Source: Roseivirga seohaensis (GTDB lineage Bacteria > Bacteroidota > Bacteroidia > Cytophagales > Cyclobacteriaceae). From it: 64,000 nt of DNA. This document shows, piece after piece, positions 10,133 through 17,924 of this stretch. The translations under genes and the position numbers were made by a program. The stretch covers positions 248,001-312,000 of the forward strand of contig NZ_LRPB01000023.1 in NCBI RefSeq assembly GCF_001592945.1, read 5' to 3'. How positions within the stretch are numbered: position 1 is the stretch's first letter; every line of letters begins with the position of its first letter. The notes under the pieces were generated by a model that was not told where the DNA came from, did not search any database, and saw only the letters and a program-made list of their open reading frames with translations.

Positions 10133-10160
10133 AAACGACATGCCATTGCTGGCATGCCGT
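10131..10160 (-). terminator. Rho-independent terminator of the DUF2911 gene
   Basis: Read on the minus strand, CGGCATGCC-agcaat-GGCATGTCG is followed by TTTTT. The U-tract is on the minus strand, so it mainly ends the DUF2911 transcript; it overlaps the last bases of the convergent AraC gene. Confidence 0.8.
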
Positions 10161-10181
10161 CTGGTCAAAAAACCCGAAAAC

Positions 10182-11282
10182 TCAACTCCCAGGTACTTTA
10201 TAGGTATTGTTCTCTATTTCAGTTTTAATCTGGCCCAACCTTGCCCTGAATCCTTCAGGAATAACCTTTTCTACTTCATTCAATGTTTTCAGAGCAGATT
10301 TCTTATTGCCCAAGTAGTATTGAAAGATTCCTTTGTTCAACATTAGAAACCATGCATCAGGATTCTCCTTCAATAGCCTTTCTGTAATTTCAAGTGCATC
10401 TGATGCCTTATTGTTTTGCAATAAAAATATCCCCAATTCATTGGCCTCATTCGGGCTCATATCCATAGCTTTCAATTCAGTAATGGTAGCAGTGAGCTCT
10501 TCACTCTTATTAAGAGCCTTTAAAAGTCTAACTTTAGTCGTGAGGTTAGTCACATTTTTATTGGCAGCAAAACCACCATAACCACCATTGATAGACCTAT
10601 CTGCCCAGGTAAGTGCTTCTTCTAAGTTAGTGTTATGTATTAAGCACCACGCAGCGGCATCATTCCACGCTTGCCAGTGGTAAGTGTTGATACCACGCAG
10701 CTCACTTCTAAAACTTTCAACTACCGTATTATTAATATCAACACCTACTGTAAAAGGAATCCTTTGATTACCCCACTCCAAAGCGACTTGCACTGTTGAT
10801 TCAGTCCAATTGATGAATTCATAATCCAGCTTTTCTGAAGGAGCGCATTCTTCACTTTTTACATCAACCTTTAAGGTAACATCCTTGTCCACATCAAGGT
10901 AGTAGCTTCCCCATTGATCATTATTATGAGCAAAAAGGAGCTGGTAGCTATCATCTTTAGGTATGATATGAAATCCATACTTCCCTGCTTTCAATGCCTT
11001 ACCCTCTATGGTTACATCGGTACTGAATTCGATGGTAGTATTCATATTAGCACCAGCTCGCCACGGTATCGGGTCACCATTTTTAGGAATTACATTGGTG
11101 TCATTCCATACATCCCTTCCATTCGCAGAAGGACTTGAGTAATCGATGGTGATATCTGTGACAGCAAGTCGCTGTGTTTCGGTAACACGATTACTCGGCT
11201 GAGGAATTTTTAAAGTGTGAAATTGAGCGCTCGCTTCTACTGCTGCAATCGATAGTAGCAGCACGGCTAATAATTTTTTCAT
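10182..11282 (-). CDS. DUF2911 domain protein with C-terminal TPR-like repeats
   Basis: A 366-residue exported protein. The first 20 residues are a cleavable signal peptide (LLAVLLLSIAAVEASAQ). Residues about 25-170 match DUF2911 as remembered: DITIDYSSPSANGRDVW, PWRAGANMNTTIEFSTDVTIEGKALKAGKYGFHIIP. The C-terminal ~150 residues are alpha-helical with TPR-like spacing (ASDALEITERLLKENPDAWFLMLNKGIFQYYLGNKKSALKTL). DUF2911 proteins are common in Bacteroidota and have no assigned biochemical role. It is transcribed alone and ends at a strong terminator. Confidence 0.85.
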   Translation of the reverse strand: MKKLLAVLLLSIAAVEASAQFHTLKIPQPSNRVTETQRLAVTDITIDYSSPSANGRDVWNDTNVIPKNGDPIPWRAGANMNTTIEFSTDVTIEGKALKAGKYGFHIIPKDDSYQLLFAHNNDQWGSYYLDVDKDVTLKVDVKSEECAPSEKLDYEFINWTESTVQVALEWGNQRIPFTVGVDINNTVVESFRSELRGINTYHWQAWNDAAAWCLIHNTNLEEALTWADRSINGGYGGFAANKNVTNLTTKVRLLKALNKSEELTATITELKAMDMSPNEANELGIFLLQNNKASDALEITERLLKENPDAWFLMLNKGIFQYYLGNKKSALKTLNEVEKVIPEGFRARLGQIKTEIENNTYKVPGS

Positions 11283-11524
11283 AATGTTATTTATTTGAGT
11301 TCATGCAATTCTAGTACTCATATGGATGCCTTAACTCCTGATTCAGGAAATCAGGAGACGATTTACCTGATAAAAGTGTTGGCGTAAACAGAAAAAGGGC
11401 ATGCTCCCATGACCCTTTCAGATGTGTAATGACAGTTTAAATTATGAAATAGGGTTACTTGATTTAAGTATTAAGAACAATTGCCTTAACGGTAACTGGT
11501 GAGAGTGGCAGACCTTTCGATGAT

Positions 11525-11575
11525 TCTTAAGTGCACTTACATTTCCTTTAAATTGGAATTCTTGATTGAAAATAA
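11525..11575 (-). pseudogene. Remnant of a TlpA/DUF4369-type gene
   Basis: The stretch containing ACTTACATTTCCTTTAAATT and GGAATTCTTGATTGAAAATA aligns base by base, with a handful of substitutions, to the coding region around 8650-8690 of the TlpA-like pseudogene. Sequence on both sides no longer matches that gene. It appears to be the eroded leftover of a second copy. Confidence 0.65.
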
Positions 11576-11607
11576 TAACAGTCAGGCTTGAATGTGATTG
11601 CTAACCT

Positions 11608-11720
11608 AAAATATATTGAATTTTACCACCGTAAACCCCAAACAAAAAAACCGCACCCTTTCGAGTGCGGTTAGTTGTTTCAGTATTTGTATATCAATTA
11701 CTTCTTACTGTTGATGGCTG
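11608..11720. repeat. Source copy of the duplicated S9 peptidase tail and terminator
   Basis: Corresponds to 7732-7842 (see there). In this copy the right end is still the functional end of the S9 peptidase reading frame. Confidence 0.85.
11644..11673 (-). terminator. Rho-independent terminator of the S9 peptidase gene
   Basis: On the minus strand AACCGCAC and GTGCGGTT form a perfect 8-bp stem around an 8-base loop, followed by TTTTTT. It lies 25 bp after the S9 stop codon. Confidence 0.9.
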
Positions 11721-14169
11721 CGCTTTCTGGGCTAGTTTTTCCATTTTTTACGTGGGTTTCTAACCAAGAATCCATTTCCCAAAGCATATGCATAATCGAT
11801 TCTTTTGCGCGGTAGCCGTGGCTTTCGTGAGGTAACATTACCAAACGCGAAGTACCGCCATGCCCTTTAATGGCATTATAAAAACGAATACTCTGGATTG
11901 GGAAAGTACCTGAATTATTATCGGCCTCACCATGAATCAAAAGCAATGGTTCATTCACTTTATCGGCATTCATAAATGGCGACATGGTGTTGTATAATTC
12001 TGGAGCTTCCCAATAAGTACGCTCTTCACGTTGAAAACCGAATGGTGTCAATGTTCTATTATAAGCACCACTTCGGGCAATTCCGGCTGCAAATAAATCG
12101 GAATGCGCCAAAAGGTTAGCCGTCATAAATGCACCATAAGAATGGCCACCTACTGCAAATTTATTGCGATCGCCAATGCCCATTTCAACGGCTTTGTCGA
12201 TGGCCGCTTCGGCATTCATTACCAATTGCTCTACAAAAGTGTCGTTCGGCTCTTTATCACCTTCACCAATAATTGGAAACTCCGTACCATCCATTACGGC
12301 ATAACCTCGTAGCACCCAAAACAATGGTGAACCTGAACTTACTCTGGTAAACGAATAAGGTGTGCCTCTAATCTGAGAAGCAGTTTCTACCGACTTGTAC
12401 TCAATTGGGTAAGCCCACATAATCACTGGCAAACGGCCATCTCGATCTTTGTCGTAGCCAGCCGGGGTGTAAAGCGTAGCACTTAAGTTTACGCCATCTT
12501 TCCTTTTGTATTTTACTATTTCCTTGTTAATGGCCATTAATGAAGGTTGAGGATGAGGGAAATCAGTAATCGCCTTCATTGTGCCTTTCTTCAAATCACG
12601 GATATAATAGTTTGGTGGCTCTTTTTCTGACTCGCGAATGGTAATTATCATGTCTCCTTTTTTAGAAAGCAGATCCGTTACTCTTTCGTAATAAGGGGCT
12701 TCAGACCTAAAAAGTATTTCTGCCTTTTTGGTTTTCGTATTAAACCTGCTCAAAAACGGTCTATCACCTTCTGGCGAACCACCCGTACTACGCATAAACA
12801 GATCGTCTTTGTCAAATAAAAGCACATTCCAGCCATATTGATTTTTAGTCATTACTGGGTTTCCAGGGTCATTATAACGGTCGGTAGTAGCGCGGTCGAT
12901 TAACACCTGACCAGGAGTATTAGGCTTAGAAGGATCAATCAAGGTGGTTTTTTCCAAACGCTGTGCCCACCAACCTTCATTTAATAAGGCCCTGTTTTCA
13001 TCGCCCCACTGAATACCAGAATAGCGTAAACTAGTTCCGAAAAGCTTGGTTGGTTTTCCGTTAAACGGAGCACTTTGCATGTATACAATGTCGCGCTCTT
13101 TTACTTCTTTGTTAGGGTCTCCACCATCGTTGGCTTCTGCCCAGTAAAGCGTATTCGGTTTGTCAGCTCTCCAAGTCATGCTTCTAGCACCTAACCTTGT
13201 GGCGTCAAAGCCATTGGGACGAACTTCATCCAAATCAATTTTGGCCATTACTTTAACCAAGCTTCCTGTACTGCTCCATACTTCGTATTGAAAAGGAAAA
13301 CGTGAAGCAGGCACTAAATAAGAAAACGGTTTCTGAATGGTTTGAACTAAAATATAGTTGCCGTCAGGCGAAATATTTACAGACTTAATAATATCTGGCT
13401 TCCCTACTTTTTGGCTATTCCCATTCATGTCGATTTTTCTCAACTGAACCATGGTATAGTATTCGAAAAGCATTTCGTCATACGGGTTTTCCAGTAAATC
13501 CTGATAGGTTCTTGAAGCAGCAAGTGCGCCAGAAGTTTCTTGAAGTACTGGCCCAGTTGGTGCTAAAGGCTTTTTGGGCTGAGGACCACGGTTGTCTACC
13601 ACCGTGCTTGCCAATAGAGTAGCATTATCTGGCATCCATTCAAATGCACCTACATAGGCATTGTTGATGATTTCGTCCGTCAATTTTTTTGCCGACTTAC
13701 TGTTGACATCTGCCACCCAAAGCTCAATTCCGTTTTCGGTGGTATTGGTAAAAGCAATTTTACTTTCGTCCATCGACCAGCTTACGTTGCCAATTTGAGG
13801 TTTGCTTGGCATTCCTGAAAACTGAAATTCTTGGCCTGAAGCAATGTTCTTCAAGCTCAAGCCCGTCATAAAGCTTTGTCGGCTTGGGCCATTAGTGGCA
13901 GGGTTAATTCTGGTTCCGCCAATTCTAAGCTCTGGCGCAGCTACTTCTTCAATCGAAGGGTAGCCTGGTCTTTCCATCAGCAACATCCATTCTGCTTTAG
14001 AGTCAATACTCACCGATGGCGTAGAAGGCGCGTCAATGAGTTTAGCAATTTCTTCTGGAGGCCTTTGGTAGCCCATATTGGTGTCTTGTGCCTGTACTGA
14101 ACCGAAATTCAATAGCACCGCCACGACCAGAAGCTGGGGGAGTCGTTTTAAATTATTCGATAGTTTCAT
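11698..14169 (-). CDS. S9 family (prolyl oligopeptidase-like) exported peptidase
   Basis: Serine peptidase or aminoacyl-peptidase acting in the periplasm. I choose the ATG at 14169 rather than the more upstream 14232 because it begins a clean signal peptide (MKLSNNLKRLPQ then LLVVAVLLNFGSVQAQ), giving about 823 residues. The middle is a WD-like beta-propeller region (SWMDESKIAFTNTTENGIELWVAD). The C-terminal alpha/beta hydrolase carries the nucleophile in GGHSYGAF, an acidic residue in HGEADNNSG and the histidine in PHESHGYR. The frame is open up to 14232 but the extra residues look like leader. It is divergent from the BlaI/M56 pair, whose three operator-like palindromes lie in the shared region, so it may belong to the same regulon. 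Its tail is duplicated at 7732-7842. Confidence 0.92.
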   Translation of the reverse strand: MKLSNNLKRLPQLLVVAVLLNFGSVQAQDTNMGYQRPPEEIAKLIDAPSTPSVSIDSKAEWMLLMERPGYPSIEEVAAPELRIGGTRINPATNGPSRQSFMTGLSLKNIASGQEFQFSGMPSKPQIGNVSWSMDESKIAFTNTTENGIELWVADVNSKSAKKLTDEIINNAYVGAFEWMPDNATLLASTVVDNRGPQPKKPLAPTGPVLQETSGALAASRTYQDLLENPYDEMLFEYYTMVQLRKIDMNGNSQKVGKPDIIKSVNISPDGNYILVQTIQKPFSYLVPASRFPFQYEVWSSTGSLVKVMAKIDLDEVRPNGFDATRLGARSMTWRADKPNTLYWAEANDGGDPNKEVKERDIVYMQSAPFNGKPTKLFGTSLRYSGIQWGDENRALLNEGWWAQRLEKTTLIDPSKPNTPGQVLIDRATTDRYNDPGNPVMTKNQYGWNVLLFDKDDLFMRSTGGSPEGDRPFLSRFNTKTKKAEILFRSEAPYYERVTDLLSKKGDMIITIRESEKEPPNYYIRDLKKGTMKAITDFPHPQPSLMAINKEIVKYKRKDGVNLSATLYTPAGYDKDRDGRLPVIMWAYPIEYKSVETASQIRGTPYSFTRVSSGSPLFWVLRGYAVMDGTEFPIIGEGDKEPNDTFVEQLVMNAEAAIDKAVEMGIGDRNKFAVGGHSYGAFMTANLLAHSDLFAAGIARSGAYNRTLTPFGFQREERTYWEAPELYNTMSPFMNADKVNEPLLLIHGEADNNSGTFPIQSIRFYNAIKGHGGTSRLVMLPHESHGYRAKESIMHMLWEMDSWLETHVKNGKTSPESAAINSKK

Positions 14170-14323
14170 CTCGTTGGTAAGTTTAGTGGTTAATGAAATT
14201 AAGCATTCCTTTCGTGCTAAATACAGACACATAGTATAATTGTTCCAAAAAGGTGATGAGAGGAAAAGGATTTCTCATTTATGGTAGAAATCATATGAAC
14301 CTATTCAAATTACCGTACATGTC

Positions 14324-14394
14324 TACGAAAATATTCGTAACAAAATTTGCTATTACGAATTCGTTCGTATATGTTTGATACGAAATTTGTCGTA
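14324..14394. promoter_or_regulatory. Three BlaI-type operator palindromes
   Basis: Three 16-bp palindromes share the arms TACGAA and TTCGTA around a 4-bp centre: 14324-14339 and 14354-14369 have perfect arms, 14379-14394 has one mismatch (GTCGTA). Their starts are 30 and 25 bp apart. They lie directly upstream of the BlaI-family gene and in the region shared with the divergent S9 gene. BlaI/MecI dimers are known to bind short palindromes in their own promoters; the arm sequence here differs from the classical TACA/TGTA core and would be specific to this regulator. Confidence 0.8.
14346..14377 (+). promoter_or_regulatory. Promoter of the BlaI/M56 operon
   Basis: TTTG at 14346-14349, a 20-bp spacer, and TATGTTTG at 14370-14377 match the Bacteroidota promoter pattern. 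Operator 2 fills most of the spacer and operator 3 lies just after the -7 element, an ideal arrangement for repression. Confidence 0.75.
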
Positions 14395-14442
14395 GACTGA
14401 AATTATCTACTTCAGAAGAGGTCAATATTTAAAAAAAACAAC

Positions 14443-14820
14443 ATGACACACAAGCCCACGGAATCGGAACTAGACATACTCAAAGTGCTTTGGGAAAAAG
14501 GCCCAAGTACGGTGAGGGAAGTCAATGAAATACTCAGTCAGGAAAAGGAAACAGGTTATACCACTACTTTGAAACTGATGCAGATTATGGCGCAAAAGGG
14601 TATTGTTACTAGAGACGAATCGTCACGCACACACGTGTACAAACCAGCAATTGAACAAATAAATGTACAGCATACTTTACTTAACAAATTAGTAGATGCC
14701 GCTTTTAGCGGTTCAGCCTCGCAATTGGTCATGCAGGCATTAGGGCAAGGAAAAGCCTCAAAAGCCGAGCTCGAAGAAATCAAAAAACTCATTGAACAAC
14801 TTGAAGGAGAACAAAAATGA
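14443..14820 (+). CDS. BlaI/MecI-family transcriptional repressor
   Basis: A 125-residue winged-helix repressor. Residues about 5-70 form the DNA-binding domain (ELDILKVLWEKGPSTVREVNEIL, then TTTLKLMQIMAQKGIVTRDESSRTHVY with the recognition helix), and the remainder is the helical dimerisation domain. Members are cleaved or released when the partner M56 membrane protease is activated. Its stop overlaps the start of the M56 gene by 4 bp (ATGA), so the two are translationally coupled. Three palindromes and a promoter just upstream indicate autoregulation. Confidence 0.95.
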   Translation: MTHKPTESELDILKVLWEKGPSTVREVNEILSQEKETGYTTTLKLMQIMAQKGIVTRDESSRTHVYKPAIEQINVQHTLLNKLVDAAFSGSASQLVMQALGQGKASKAELEEIKKLIEQLEGEQK

Positions 14821-17132
14821 AAGCATTCATCAACCCACAATGGGCCGAAGCCTTAGGCTTAACCCTATTCGATTCGCTTTGGCAAGGTGCCTTAGTGCTG
14901 ATCGCTAGTTTTGTTGTTTTGCTTTTTATGAAGAAAGCTTCGCCTGCAAAACGTTATGCCGTGGTGCTTGCCGCCATCCTCATCTTACCTACACTTTCAG
15001 TCACTACTTTTCTGGGGCATTTAGATAATGGTGCAATAACTTCAACCTTTAATAGCCCGCTTGATTTAGAAAATACCTCCTTGTTTTCCTTAGAATTCAA
15101 TGAAGCTTCAACACCAATTGAGCAGGTAGCTACCTCACTCACCATTATGGAAAAATGGAAAGCTTGGACGTCACAGAACGCCAATTTGGCCTTAGTGGTT
15201 TGGCTCATGGGTGCCTTCTTATTCACAGTCAGAATGTTAGGAGGATTCTATTTTCTAAATCGCCTAAAATCCGGAGCCAACCTGATTACAGATTCCGTCT
15301 GGTTAGAGAAAATGAACGAACTCTGCAACTCTTTGAAGATAAAGGGAAAAGTGCTTTTAAAGCAGTCTGAAAGGGTTTCTTCTCCATTAGTCATGGGGGT
15401 GATTAAGCCTGTTATCATTTTTCCAATGGGTCTCATCCAAGCCCTTCCTACTGATGAAATTGAGGCCATTTTAGTGCACGAATTGGCCCACATCAAACGA
15501 AAAGATTTTCTTATCAACATAGTTATCAACCTGTTGCAAGTGATTTACTTTTTCCACCCTGCTTTTTGGTGGCTCAAAATACAGCTAGATGCCGAAAGAG
15601 AGTTTCACTGTGATGATATTGCCCTAAATCAGCTGGGTAAAAAGCTCACACTGATCAAAGCGCTCACCAATGCCTCTGAATATCAAGGTCATAAATTTCA
15701 GCCTGCTTTGGCCTTTGCCGGAAAGAAGAATCAATTGCTGAGCAGGGTAAAACGCATTGTAGATCACAAGCCCCAAATGAACTGGCTTAGTGGCTTTATG
15801 TCGCTAGGAATTCTGGTCTTGAGTTTTGTGCTTATGAGTCAGAATGCGACCCAAGCAGATAAACCTAGCATGGCTGATTTGGAAGAAAACAACATCGAAA
15901 ACTTGATGCAGACCCCAGCGCCTCAAGACACTACCAAAGTGAAAAAAGCCATTCTGGAGTTACTCAATCCAAACTCTAAAGTGACGGTGAAAACCGATGC
16001 TACTGGCACTGTAACGATGATTTTGAATGACAAAGCGGAAATCACAGGCGAAGAGTTTGAAGCCTATAAAACCGCATACAATCAAATCCATAAGTTTTCT
16101 GAAGAACACCAAAGCGCCAAAGAAAAACTTGAAACGGAAGCCAAACGCTCTGCAAAAACTCAGACCGATCAGCAGATTATTCGGACCCAAGAAGTCCTTA
16201 GAGAAGTGGAAGAATTAATTAAGGCTTTAGCACAATCTAAAGCTTCGGTGGTTGAAAAGGCTGAGGTAACTCAGGAGGAAATTATTGAGTGGGTAGAGAG
16301 GGTGAAGGAGGAAGAAGCAAAGCTCGTAGAGGCTCAAGAAGAGCTTCGTAAAATTCAAGGGAGAACTGGAAATATTCTAGTAACGCAAAGAAACAGAGTT
16401 ACCACTGGACAAAATGATTTTACGGGCAATGTATCTACTCTTTTTAAAGGAACGGCAACTACAGAAATTGTTGATAACCAGACTGCCGTTTCCGAAGAAG
16501 TAAAGAAACTGGAGGAAAGCTTACAGGAGAAGGACGCCATCAGACTAACCCTTAAAAATGTTTCCAAAAAAATAATCGATGATACAAACGAACCAGTTGA
16601 ATTGAAATTTACTAGAGCGAAAGCAACTAATGACAGCCTGATTTATGAAGTCGACAATAAAATCGTTGATGAGAAAGATTTAATGGCAATCGATCCAAAA
16701 GCAATTGTATCTGTACAGGTAATTAGAGACCAGGCAAAAATCCTTAAAATATACCCTCAACTAAAAGGTGAAAACTTAGCGTTAATCCGCGCATCTACAA
16801 AAAATAATAACGACTTGGAGCCCAATTCATTACTTGTAAAAGATCCGTTTACCGCATCCGTCATAACTCATGATTTTACAAGAATCGAGTTTGGGGATGC
16901 TTTGAGTTATGATTTACAATTAAAATTCGTCAGCGATAGACTGGCCGAGCGTAACATCATTATTGACCTAGATGGTGAACTGAAACCAGAAATGACCTTT
17001 GATGACCTAAACAACTTAGGAGATAAAAAAGTACAGACTGTGGAAATCATCAAAAACGATAAGATGTATGAGTACCACAAAAAACGTAAGCTGAAAGGCT
17101 ACGATGCGCTGATTAGAATAGTGACGAAGTAG
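14817..17132 (+). CDS. BlaR1-type M56 family membrane metallopeptidase
   Basis: A 771-residue sensor protease. The N-terminal ~330 residues carry about four membrane segments and the zinc motif HELAH at residues 221-225, with the downstream AEREFHCDD that supplies the third ligand region; this is the M56 peptidase domain. A further segment near 325-345 is followed by a long extracytoplasmic region (about 345-771) with an acidic coiled coil (residues ~420-510). The penicillin-binding sensor domain of classical BlaR1/MecR1 is absent, as no transpeptidase motifs are seen, so the signal is probably not a beta-lactam. It is coupled to the BlaI gene by a 4-bp overlap. Confidence 0.9.
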   Translation: MKAFINPQWAEALGLTLFDSLWQGALVLIASFVVLLFMKKASPAKRYAVVLAAILILPTLSVTTFLGHLDNGAITSTFNSPLDLENTSLFSLEFNEASTPIEQVATSLTIMEKWKAWTSQNANLALVVWLMGAFLFTVRMLGGFYFLNRLKSGANLITDSVWLEKMNELCNSLKIKGKVLLKQSERVSSPLVMGVIKPVIIFPMGLIQALPTDEIEAILVHELAHIKRKDFLINIVINLLQVIYFFHPAFWWLKIQLDAEREFHCDDIALNQLGKKLTLIKALTNASEYQGHKFQPALAFAGKKNQLLSRVKRIVDHKPQMNWLSGFMSLGILVLSFVLMSQNATQADKPSMADLEENNIENLMQTPAPQDTTKVKKAILELLNPNSKVTVKTDATGTVTMILNDKAEITGEEFEAYKTAYNQIHKFSEEHQSAKEKLETEAKRSAKTQTDQQIIRTQEVLREVEELIKALAQSKASVVEKAEVTQEEIIEWVERVKEEEAKLVEAQEELRKIQGRTGNILVTQRNRVTTGQNDFTGNVSTLFKGTATTEIVDNQTAVSEEVKKLEESLQEKDAIRLTLKNVSKKIIDDTNEPVELKFTRAKATNDSLIYEVDNKIVDEKDLMAIDPKAIVSVQVIRDQAKILKIYPQLKGENLALIRASTKNNNDLEPNSLLVKDPFTASVITHDFTRIEFGDALSYDLQLKFVSDRLAERNIIIDLDGELKPEMTFDDLNNLGDKKVQTVEIIKNDKMYEYHKKRKLKGYDALIRIVTK

Positions 17133-17243
17133 GTTTTCTGCCTTTTCTCGACATAGGCCGACATGTCTCCTCTTGAAATAGGTTGATGGCTTAAACCAAT
17201 ACTTCGACACTTCAATACATCAGTACTCAAACACATTAATACT

Positions 17244-17924
17244 TCAACACACCAGCTTATAACCGTAACCACGAATATTCAGAATTTCTACGGTTTCATC
17301 TTCGCTTAGTTTTTTGCGGAGTTTAGTGATGAAAACGTCCATACTTCGGGCATTAAAAAAATCATCATTGCCCCAAAGTTGAGTAAGAATTAAGCTTCGG
17401 TCGGTAACTGCATTTCGGTTTTCGCTCAAGTAAAAAAGCAGTTGCGCTTCACGGTGGGTTAAGGTTTGTTCCTTCTCGCCCAACCCTAATTTTTGTTTTG
17501 AAAGGTTAAAGCGGTATTTACCTATATTGATTTCTTCTGAAGATTCACGCTTTCTCTTTCGGTCTAAAAGCGCATGAATCCTAACGATAAGCTCTTCCAT
17601 ACTAAAAGGCTTTTTCAAATAATCGTTTCCGCCCAAACCAAAACCCTCCACTACATCTTCGGTTCTAGATTTAGAGGTCAGGAAAATGACAGGGATTTTA
17701 TCGTTTTCAGCCCGAATTTCTTTGACGAGCGTAAAACCGTCCTTTTTGGGCATCATTACATCCAGCACCAATAATTCTGGCTTCTCTGTACGATAAGTAT
17801 TTAAGGCTTGCTCTCCGTTGGTACAGAAAAGCACATCGAAACCACGGGTTTCTAGACTTTCCTTAATGATAGTGCCCAAAGCCATTTCATCTTCGGCCAA
17901 TAATATTTTGATTTTATCCGTCAT
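17244..17924 (-). CDS. OmpR-family response regulator
   Basis: A 226-residue two-component regulator. The receiver domain (residues ~5-120) has the acidic pair in LLAEDE, the phospho-acceptor Asp in LLVLDVMMPKKDG and the conserved Lys in NDYLKKPFSMEEL. The C-terminal winged-helix domain (130-226) ends with the typical FNARSMDVFITKLRKKLSEDETVEILNIRGYGYKLV. Its start overlaps the end of the kinase gene by 4 bp, so kinase and regulator are co-transcribed and translationally coupled. Tandem 10-bp repeats upstream of the pair and of the divergent GLPGLI gene are its most likely binding site. Confidence 0.95.
   Translation of the reverse strand: MTDKIKILLAEDEMALGTIIKESLETRGFDVLFCTNGEQALNTYRTEKPELLVLDVMMPKKDGFTLVKEIRAENDKIPVIFLTSKSRTEDVVEGFGLGGNDYLKKPFSMEELIVRIHALLDRKRKRESSEEINIGKYRFNLSKQKLGLGEKEQTLTHREAQLLFYLSENRNAVTDRSLILTQLWGNDDFFNARSMDVFITKLRKKLSEDETVEILNIRGYGYKLVC

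Larger units (their letters stand above)
11283..11697. other. Gene-free stretch holding degraded copies of neighbouring sequences
   Basis: No plausible gene is seen in these 415 bases. The right part carries a remnant of the TlpA-like gene (about 11525-11575), the duplicated segment 11608-11720 and the S9 terminator. The left part (11283-11520) should hold the promoter of the DUF2911 gene, but no clear TAnnTTTG element was found on the minus strand. Confidence 0.6.

Noticed and set aside
16027-16218. Lysine-rich 63-codon frame inside the M56 gene
   Set aside because: It is a shifted frame of the coiled-coil coding sequence; the basic composition is a by-product of the Glu/Lys codons.
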